In this document: piece after piece, positions 59,393 through 64,000 of the stretch
Layout: each line of letters begins with the position of its first letter
Numbering within the stretch: position 1 is the first letter of the stretch
Assembly: GCA_036339995.1 (NCBI GenBank)
Contig: JAYYZW010000092.1
Coordinates: 1-64,000 of the forward strand
Direction: 5' to 3'
Length of the DNA stretch: 64,000 bases
Origin: JAYYZW01 sp036339995
GTDB lineage: Bacteria > Pseudomonadota > Gammaproteobacteria > Ga0077536
Notes under the pieces: model-generated
Told to the model about the DNA's origin: nothing
Seen by the model: the letters and a program-made list of their open reading frames with translations, nothing else
Database searches by the model: none
Program-made: the position numbers and the translations under genes

Positions 59393-59821
59393 ATGCGCGA
59401 TTTCTCGCATTCCCTGCCAATGGCTTTGCTCAATACGCGCGAGAAGGTCATGGAGGAGTTTCGCCCGATGCTGCGCGGATTCGCATTGACCGAGCAGCAG
59501 TGGCGCGTGATCCGCATCCTGGTCGAAGCGAGTCCGATCGAGGCGACCGAACTCGCAGCGCGAAGTCGCATTCTGGCGCCAAGCCTTACCCGCATCCTGC
59601 AGAATCTCGAGCTGCGCAGCCTGATCTCTCGTCGGGCCATCCGCGCGGATCAACGCCGAGCAGCTATCAGGCTGACGGCCAGAGGAAGGCGACTTTTCAA
59701 TCGCGTGGCGCCGCATTCGGAAACGCATTACGCTTCGATCACGACGGCGCTCGGAGCCGGTAAACTGAATAAGCTTTTCAGCCTTCTCGAAGAATTGGTC
59801 GACAGGCTCGATGATTCGTAA
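59393..59821 (+). CDS. hpaR: MarR-family regulator HpaR
   Basis: 142 residues from the ATG at 59393 (MRDFSHSLPMALLNTREKVMEEFRPMLRGFALTEQQWRVIRIL), which matches the start of HpaR proteins. In-frame starts at 59309, overlapping the hpaG stop, and 59207 exist but add unlike sequence. Winged helix: ELAARSRILAPSLTRILQNLELRSLISRRAIRADQRRAAIRLTARGRRLF, with the wing D-Q-R-R. HpaR represses the hpa operons and is relieved by HPA or homoprotocatechuate. The palindromes near hpaF/hpaG and before the second MarR gene are candidate sites. Confidence 0.85.
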   Translation: MRDFSHSLPMALLNTREKVMEEFRPMLRGFALTEQQWRVIRILVEASPIEATELAARSRILAPSLTRILQNLELRSLISRRAIRADQRRAAIRLTARGRRLFNRVAPHSETHYASITTALGAGKLNKLFSLLEELVDRLDDS

Positions 59822-59830
59822 AGTGCCAGT

Positions 59831-60133
59831 ATGAGTCTCTACTACGTACAGAAACTGCTTTACCAACTCAATCGCGACGCGCACGCGCGCGAGCGCTTTG
59901 AGGTGGACATCGACGCGCTGCTCGACGATTACGAACTCACTAATGAGGAAATCGAAGCTATCAAGCAGGGCGATATTGGGCTGCTCTACATCATGGGCGT
60001 GAACGGACAGATCCTCATGCATTACGCCGCCATGCGCGGGTATGCCTGGGACGAATATCTGGAATCCATGCGCACTTCGCTGCGCGAACATGGCGAGGTC
60101 CGAGCCGGGCTCTATGGCACGGTCTGGGAGTAG
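59831..60133 (+). CDS. LigA-like small subunit of a two-subunit extradiol dioxygenase
   Basis: 100 residues, all-helical, LigA-superfamily pattern: YYVQKLLYQLNRDAHARERFEVDIDALLDDYELTNEEIEAIKQGDIGLLYIMGVNGQILMHYAAMRG. LigA is the alpha subunit of protocatechuate 4,5-dioxygenase that caps the LigB active site. It is three bases from the LigB-like gene, as the lig genes are arranged. In the classical HPA pathway the ring-cleaving enzyme HpaD is a single LigB-superfamily polypeptide without such a subunit, so the pair here is a variant. Confidence 0.85.
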   Translation: MSLYYVQKLLYQLNRDAHARERFEVDIDALLDDYELTNEEIEAIKQGDIGLLYIMGVNGQILMHYAAMRGYAWDEYLESMRTSLREHGEVRAGLYGTVWE

Positions 60134-60136
60134 CGG

Positions 60137-60958
60137 ATGAGCCTGGTCTTTGCGGGAGCCTGTTCGCACGCACCGGGGATCACCGGGCGCTCGGAACGCG
60201 CAGACCCTGAAATCCGCGATGCTTTCTACGCGGCCTTCGATCGGCTGCGCGGCGCGCTCGAAGCATCACGACCGGACGTCCTCATCGTGATCGGCGCCGA
60301 GCACTTCGCCAATTTTTTCATGGATAACATGCCGGCCATCTGCATGGGTATGGCGGAATATTATGAAGGTCCGATAGAGGATGAAGAGTGGCTCGGGATT
60401 AAGTACCGGAAGGTACCAGGCAATCCCGTGCTGTCCGAGCGCTTGATCAAGACGGTGATGCAGGACATTGATCTCGCGTATGCACAGGAATGGAAATTCG
60501 ATCACGGCATCATCGTACCGTTGCATTTCCTGGCTCCGCGGAACGACCTACCGGTCATTCCGGTAAACATCAACTGCCAGGGCCCGCCGCTCATTCCCCT
60601 GCACCGCTGTTATGAATTCGGTCGCGCACTCAGGCGCGCTTGCGACGCCCAGTCCGAGCGCATTGCCATTGTTGGCACCGGCGGGATTTCACACTGGCCG
60701 GCAACACCCGATTCAGGCACCATCAACGAAGCTTGGGATCGCGAGTTTCTCGAACGCTTCGTGAACAACGAACGCGACGCGCTGCTCGCTTACACCGATG
60801 AAGACACCTACCGCGAAGCGGGCCAGGGAGGATTCGAGATCCGCACCTTCGTCGCGGTCGCCGGCGCGACCGAGGGCGCGCGAGGCGAACTTTGGTTTTA
60901 TGCACCCATCCCCATCTTCGCGGTTGGCTGCACGATCGCGACGATGGCCGTCGCCTGA
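60137..60958 (+). CDS. LigB-family class III extradiol ring-cleavage dioxygenase
   Basis: 273 residues. Putative Fe(II)-site His in FAGACSHAPGITGRSERADP (residue about 12), EHFANFFMDNMP (about 56), and an active-site His in VGTGGISHWPATPDSGTINEAWDREFLERF. Its length and order fit LigB of protocatechuate 4,5-dioxygenase and relatives. Given hpaE/F/G around it, the substrate is most likely homoprotocatechuate (3,4-dihydroxyphenylacetate), cleaved at the 2,3-bond. The family's exact regiospecificity cannot be read from sequence alone. Confidence 0.88.
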   Translation: MSLVFAGACSHAPGITGRSERADPEIRDAFYAAFDRLRGALEASRPDVLIVIGAEHFANFFMDNMPAICMGMAEYYEGPIEDEEWLGIKYRKVPGNPVLSERLIKTVMQDIDLAYAQEWKFDHGIIVPLHFLAPRNDLPVIPVNINCQGPPLIPLHRCYEFGRALRRACDAQSERIAIVGTGGISHWPATPDSGTINEAWDREFLERFVNNERDALLAYTDEDTYREAGQGGFEIRTFVAVAGATEGARGELWFYAPIPIFAVGCTIATMAVA

Positions 60959-61152
60959 TTTGGCGCTTTCCTGAGAAACCAGCGGGCGCCGGATCCCAAG
61001 GGCGCGTGCCAACCGCTACCCGTCACGCCGTATTTAAACAATTCCCTCTACGCAAGGATTACCCGCGAGCGGGTGCACCTGATATCCACAAAGTCATTCT
61101 CCGGGAGTGAAGATGGAACTTGCTTTTATCGGCAATTGCGATATCTTGATTT

Positions 61153-61170
61153 TAATTAATATATTAATTA
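61153..61170. promoter_or_regulatory. perfect 18-bp AT-only palindrome TAATTAATATATTAATTA before the second MarR gene
   Basis: It ends seven bases before the ATG at 61178 in an otherwise GC-rich genome. It is the likely operator/promoter region of the MarR gene, which would then be autoregulated. It differs from the hpaG-side palindrome but shares the TTAA element. Confidence 0.6.
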
Positions 61171-61177
61171 CTAATAT

Positions 61178-61609
61178 ATGAATCAATTCGATCGCTCACT
61201 GCCGATGATGCTGTACCGCACGCTGGACGTGGTGATGCCCGAGTTTCGCGCAATCTTCAAGCGTTTCAGGTTAACCGAGCAGCAATGGCGCGTTTTACGT
61301 GTGCTGTGGGAGCGCGATGGTTGTGCACTGCTCGAACTTGCCGAAGCAACCTGTGTATCGGGGCCCAGTCTCGTCGGCGTTATTGACCGGCTGTCCCGGG
61401 ATGGCCTAGTAAGGCGCCGGCGATCGGATACCGATCGACGGGTAGTGCGAATCAGCCTCACGCGCAAGGGACGCCAGCTCGAAAAGCGAGTCGTTCCATT
61501 GGTCGACGAGGCCTACCGGCGATTGGAGCGATCGATAAGCCGGCCCGACTGGCTGGCCTTGATGAAAGGCTTGGACGCCGTCATGACGGCGAGTCCGCAG
61601 GAACAGTAG
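61178..61609 (+). CDS. MarR-family regulator (second of the cluster)
   Basis: 143 residues, closely related in layout to the HpaR gene: SLPMMLYRTLDVVMPEFRAIFKRFRLTEQQWRVLRVLWERDGCALLELAEATCVSGPSLVGVIDRLSRDGLVRRRRSDTDRRVVRISLTRKGRQLEKRVVP. Winged helix with wing residues D-R-R. Just upstream of hpaB and preceded by an AT-rich palindrome. It probably controls hpaB and itself. Having two MarR paralogues in one catabolic cluster suggests independent control of the monooxygenase and the ring-cleavage genes. Confidence 0.85.
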   Translation: MNQFDRSLPMMLYRTLDVVMPEFRAIFKRFRLTEQQWRVLRVLWERDGCALLELAEATCVSGPSLVGVIDRLSRDGLVRRRRSDTDRRVVRISLTRKGRQLEKRVVPLVDEAYRRLERSISRPDWLALMKGLDAVMTASPQEQ

Positions 61610-61633
61610 AGCCAACCCGAGAGGATAGAAACC

Positions 61634-63082
61634 ATGGGTGTATGCACGGGTGTTGAGTATCTGGAACGGCTGCGCGACGGGCGCGAAGTTTGGATTGAGG
61701 GTGAACGCGTGAAGGACGTGACGGCGCACGCGGGACTCAAACGCGGGGCGCAGACAATGGCGCGCCTGCTCGACCGGCAGCACGAATCGGATTTTGCCGA
61801 CATACTTACTTATGCCGAGGCCGGCAGTGACGAGCGCTACGCGATGTCCTTTCTACCACCCCGAACCAGAGAGGACGTCCTCGCGCGCGGCCGCGCATTT
61901 TATGACTGGGCCAAATGGTCCAATGGCATGCTCGGGCGGACACCCGATTACCTGAACGCCTCGTTCACGGCATTCGCGGGCGCCGCCGATTTTTTCGCCG
62001 AGTGCCGCGACGACTTCGCTGGCAACGTGCGCGCTTATTACGAAAAGATCCGTAACAAGGACCTGGTGTTGACGCACACCCTCGTCAATCCGCAGGTGAA
62101 CCGTCGCATCACGGCGACCGGTCTTGCAAGCGAAGAAGTCGCCCTGCGCGTCGTCGACGAGACCGACGCGGGTCTCATCGTCAAGGGCGCGCGTCTGCTC
62201 GCCACACTCGGCCCATTATCCGACGAGATCGCTGTCTTTCCCTCGACCCTGCTCAAGGCGGCGCCGGAAACCAAGCCGTATGCCCTCGCGTTCGCGGTTG
62301 CCAACGATACGCCCGGCATGAAATACATCTGCCGCGACTCCTACGACGAAGGAAAATCCTTGTTCGACGCACCGCTGTCCGGCCGCTTCGAGGAGATGGA
62401 TTGTGTCGTCATATTCAACGACGTCCTGGTTCCCTGGGAACGCGTGTTTCTATATGACGCGCCTGAGTTGTGCAATCGCGCTTATGCCGACACCAGCGCG
62501 GTCGTCCACATGATGCATCAAGTGGTATGCAAGAACCTCGCGAAGGCCGAGTTCATCGTGGGCTTGTTATGCGCGATGACCCGGGCTAACGAACGCGATC
62601 ACGACGGCACCGTGCAGGGGCAAATCGCGGAGGCGATGTGGATTGCCGAGACGATGCGCGCCCTGCTTTTCAGTGCAGAGCAGCAGGCTGAAGAAGACTC
62701 GCGGGGTTTCTACGCGCCGCAGCGTCGCCCACTCGACACGGCGCGCAACCTGTTTCCAAAAATGTATCCGCGGTTGGTCGAAATCGTGCAACTGCTCGGT
62801 TCGAGTTCGCTAATGGCGACACCGTGCGAAGCCGACCTCAACAACGCGCTGGCCAGCGACGTCGAGCAATACTTTCAGCTCGCCAATCTCGAAAGCCGCG
62901 ACCGGATCGCGTTGTTTCGTCTCGCCCACGACGTGGCGGTCTCGAGTTTCGGCGGGCGCCAACAACTCTACGAACGATTCTTCTTCGGGCCGCAGAACGT
63001 AATGGCGTCGATTTTCTACAAGCTTTACGATAAGGATTCCCTGATCGGCCGGGTCAATGAGCTACTGACACGCAGCGCTTAA
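61634..63082 (+). CDS. hpaB: 4-hydroxyphenylacetate 3-monooxygenase, oxygenase component (HpaB)
   Basis: 482 residues. HpaB family pattern (acyl-CoA dehydrogenase-like fold that uses reduced flavin): FYDWAKWSNGMLGRTPDYLNASFTAFAGAADFF, LTHTLVNPQVNRR, LASEEVALRVVDETDAGLIVKGARLLATLGPLSDEIAVFP, FEEMDCVVIFNDVLVPWERVFLYD, and the late FSAEQQAEEDSRGFYAPQRRPLDTARNLFPKMYPRL. It hydroxylates 4-hydroxyphenylacetate to homoprotocatechuate using FADH2. The needed reductase, HpaC, is not in the window. Regulation by the MarR gene 24 bases upstream is likely. Confidence 0.92.
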   Translation: MGVCTGVEYLERLRDGREVWIEGERVKDVTAHAGLKRGAQTMARLLDRQHESDFADILTYAEAGSDERYAMSFLPPRTREDVLARGRAFYDWAKWSNGMLGRTPDYLNASFTAFAGAADFFAECRDDFAGNVRAYYEKIRNKDLVLTHTLVNPQVNRRITATGLASEEVALRVVDETDAGLIVKGARLLATLGPLSDEIAVFPSTLLKAAPETKPYALAFAVANDTPGMKYICRDSYDEGKSLFDAPLSGRFEEMDCVVIFNDVLVPWERVFLYDAPELCNRAYADTSAVVHMMHQVVCKNLAKAEFIVGLLCAMTRANERDHDGTVQGQIAEAMWIAETMRALLFSAEQQAEEDSRGFYAPQRRPLDTARNLFPKMYPRLVEIVQLLGSSSLMATPCEADLNNALASDVEQYFQLANLESRDRIALFRLAHDVAVSSFGGRQQLYERFFFGPQNVMASIFYKLYDKDSLIGRVNELLTRSA

Positions 63083-63116
63083 CGCACGGGAGTCGAGCCG
63101 TTTAGCTAAAGCTCTT

Positions 63117-63268
63117 TAGTTAGTGTCCATCCATAAACGTCATTATTTCTCACGCCAAGACGCAAAGACGCCAAGCAAGCAGTTCGTATGAATTTAAAAA
63201 CAAGCACTTATCACTTTGCGATCTTTGCGTCTAGGCGAGAGTTACTCTGTCTGTATGGACACTAGTTA
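63117..63268. mobile_element. small palindromic element (~150 bp), MITE-like
   Basis: TAGTGTCCAT (63121-63130) is repeated inverted as ATGGACACTA (63255-63264), with TTAGT/ACTAGTTAG edges. Nested inside is a partly inverted pair CTCACGCCAAGACGCAAAGA and TTTGCGATCTTTGCGTCTAG, related to the widely seen bacterial TTTGCGTCTTTGCG-type repeat. No ORF. Confidence 0.5.
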
Positions 63269-63298
63269 GACGTCCAGAAACACAATATAAGGTGCCAT

Positions 63299-63411
63299 CA
63301 AGTTAACTGGGTTTGTTCGTATTCGAGGCAAATTTGATTCTAGCCGGCATCAAAAAATGAGCGTTGGGTGGCGCCGCGATCGGTAAAATCGCCATGGGAT
63401 CAGTTAACTTG
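63299..63411. repeat. inverted repeat element CAAGTTAACTG/CAGTTAACTTG
   Basis: CAAGTTAACTG (63299-63309) and CAGTTAACTTG (63401-63411) flank about 90 bases. The arms extend imperfectly (GGTGCCATCAAG and CTTGACAGGACC). It may be a second small mobile element or regulatory structure. No ORF within. Confidence 0.45.
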
Positions 63412-63534
63412 ACAGGACCCGCCGTTCTATTCGACGCTTGAGCGCGTCATTTCTTTGCTATCGCTCTGGCCGCCGCACATGTGATTAATCATGAGACAGG
63501 TTCTAGTGAGCCAGCGCATTTTCTGTTCGAGTAC

Positions 63535-63639
63535 ATGATGGCACCGAGCAGTATTAAGCAGCGCTTTGCGCGCTCGCTCTACAAGTGGCTACCAGGCCTC
63601 TGCCCCGAGTTTATCTGCTTGCCGGGGAGACCGGCATGA
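63535..63639 (+). CDS. short ORF upstream of the methyltransferase gene, uncertain
   Basis: 34 residues (MMAPSSIKQRFARSLYKWLPGLCPEFICLPGRPA), ending in TGA that overlaps the next ATG (ATGA). A longer version starts at GTG 63481 (52 residues). The overlap suggests translational coupling with the methyltransferase gene, but the protein shows no family resemblance and could be a leader or a chance frame. Confidence 0.25.
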   Translation: MMAPSSIKQRFARSLYKWLPGLCPEFICLPGRPA

Positions 63640-64000
63640 GCTGGAAACACAAAGCGGTGCGATGGCTGCTGCAACCGTCATTGCTGCAACGCCTGGTATT
63701 TCAATTCCCGTTGTTAGCGGGCGAGCGCTTGCGACGTTACCCGGCAGCGTCGGCCGAACTCGCCAACAGCGCGATCATGAAACAGTGGTGGTATTATTCG
63801 ATTGAAATGCTTCCCGGGCAGATGAGCGATGGGATCTACCCATCCGAGTTGCCATTCCTGCCGCGCATACTGCTCGCCAATGCCGGCCTCGAGGACCAGG
63901 ATTGCCTGGACCTCGGGTCGATGGAGGGCCTGTTGCCAGTACTGATGTGTCGCCGAGGCGCACGCCGCGTGCTCGCGACGGATGCGGTATTCCACTGTTA
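63636..64000 (+). CDS. SAM-dependent methyltransferase, 5' part (truncated by window end)
   Basis: About 121 residues from the ATG at 63636 (GGGGAGA seven bases upstream) with no stop before the window ends. The pattern YYSIEMLPGQMSDGIYPSELPFLPRILLANAGLEDQDCLDLGSMEGLLPVLMCRRGARRVLATDA is a class I methyltransferase: motif I is D-L-G-S-M-E-G in place of the usual D-x-G-x-G-x-G, with the following A-T-D acidic end of strand 2. The E-x-x-P-G-x-x-T/S-D-G segment resembles the tRNA uridine-5-oxyacetate/DUF1698 group. Substrate unknown. Confidence 0.75.
   Translation, partial: MSWKHKAVRWLLQPSLLQRLVFQFPLLAGERLRRYPAASAELANSAIMKQWWYYSIEMLPGQMSDGIYPSELPFLPRILLANAGLEDQDCLDLGSMEGLLPVLMCRRGARRVLATDAVFHC

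Noticed and set aside
1..64000. tRNA, rRNA or CRISPR arrays
   Set aside because: No cloverleaf, rRNA segment or regularly spaced direct repeat was seen by eye; short or diverged RNA genes could have been missed.

Overview
This reading was done by eye, with no similarity search or structure prediction run. The window looks like the chromosome of a GC-rich, metabolically versatile gammaproteobacterium, probably uncultured or environmental. The main clue is a scattered REP family with core GTAGGAGCCCGCTTGCGGGC, in the style of Pseudomonas and Xanthomonas relatives, often as inverted pairs (about 1.3, 4.7 and 12.3 kb). The gene content is catabolic: acyl-CoA dehydrogenases, amidases, P450, ring-cleavage enzymes, SDRs, GSTs. 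There are no ribosomal, tRNA, phage or CRISPR features.

The main result is three selenoprotein genes that ordinary gene calling would split or truncate at an in-frame TGA. (1) 2822-3352 is a UGSC-motif protein, with Sec followed by GSC. (2) 14052-14612 (minus) is an AhpD/carboxymuconolactone-decarboxylase-like protein with a C-x-x-U site. (3) 40152-40370 is a SelW-like Rdx protein with a C-V-V-U site. In each case coding resumes in the same frame after the TGA, family motifs lie on both sides, and a small hairpin with a G in its apical loop lies about 19-23 nt downstream, as in bacterial SECIS elements. The UGSC gene overlaps by ATGA the stop of a thioredoxin-like gene with a CPTC site, a plausible redox partner. 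The Sec machinery (selA, selB, selC, selD) is not in the window.

Layout: 0-1.4 kb, a gene tail, a terminator, a PEP-CTERM remnant and a probable exosortase-associated protein. 1.4-3.4 kb, thioredoxin-like/UGSC pair. 3.5-10.2 kb, acyl-CoA dehydrogenase, enoyl-CoA hydratase, RidA, MlaC-like and MscS-like proteins, a GFA protein, an isochorismatase-like hydrolase. 10.4-14.6 kb, a hypothetical gene, a 270-bp MITE-like element, a hydratase, an unusual GST, the AhpD-like selenoprotein. 14.7-17.3 kb, mostly gene remnants around a cupin gene. 17.4-23.5 kb, two amidases and a two-gene N,N-dimethylformamidase-like locus. 23.5-39.9 kb, mixed catabolic and housekeeping-like genes (heme/beta-propeller protein, GST, acetoacetate decarboxylase-like, TPP enzyme, long acyl-CoA dehydrogenase, ketopantoate reductase-like, P450, M24-fold protein, transglutaminase-like, M48 protease, CinA) with TPR, TonB-receptor and LysR remnants. 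40.1-50.2 kb, SelW-like selenoprotein, amidase, AlaX, gamma carbonic anhydrase-like, acyl-CoA dehydrogenase, nitronate monooxygenase-like, M20 deacylase, TauD-like dioxygenase, AMP-forming ligase. 50.4-56.3 kb, MFS transporter, three SDRs, a secreted protein, a membrane glycosyltransferase-like protein.

56.4-63.1 kb is a coherent 4-hydroxyphenylacetate/homoprotocatechuate meta-cleavage cluster. HpaE and HpaF are on the minus strand. HpaG, HpaR, a LigA+LigB-type two-subunit extradiol dioxygenase, a second MarR regulator and the HpaB monooxygenase are on the plus strand. A perfect palindrome lies in the divergent hpaF/hpaG promoter region and another directly before the second MarR gene; both look like operators. 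The window ends with two small inverted-repeat elements and the 5' part of a methyltransferase gene.
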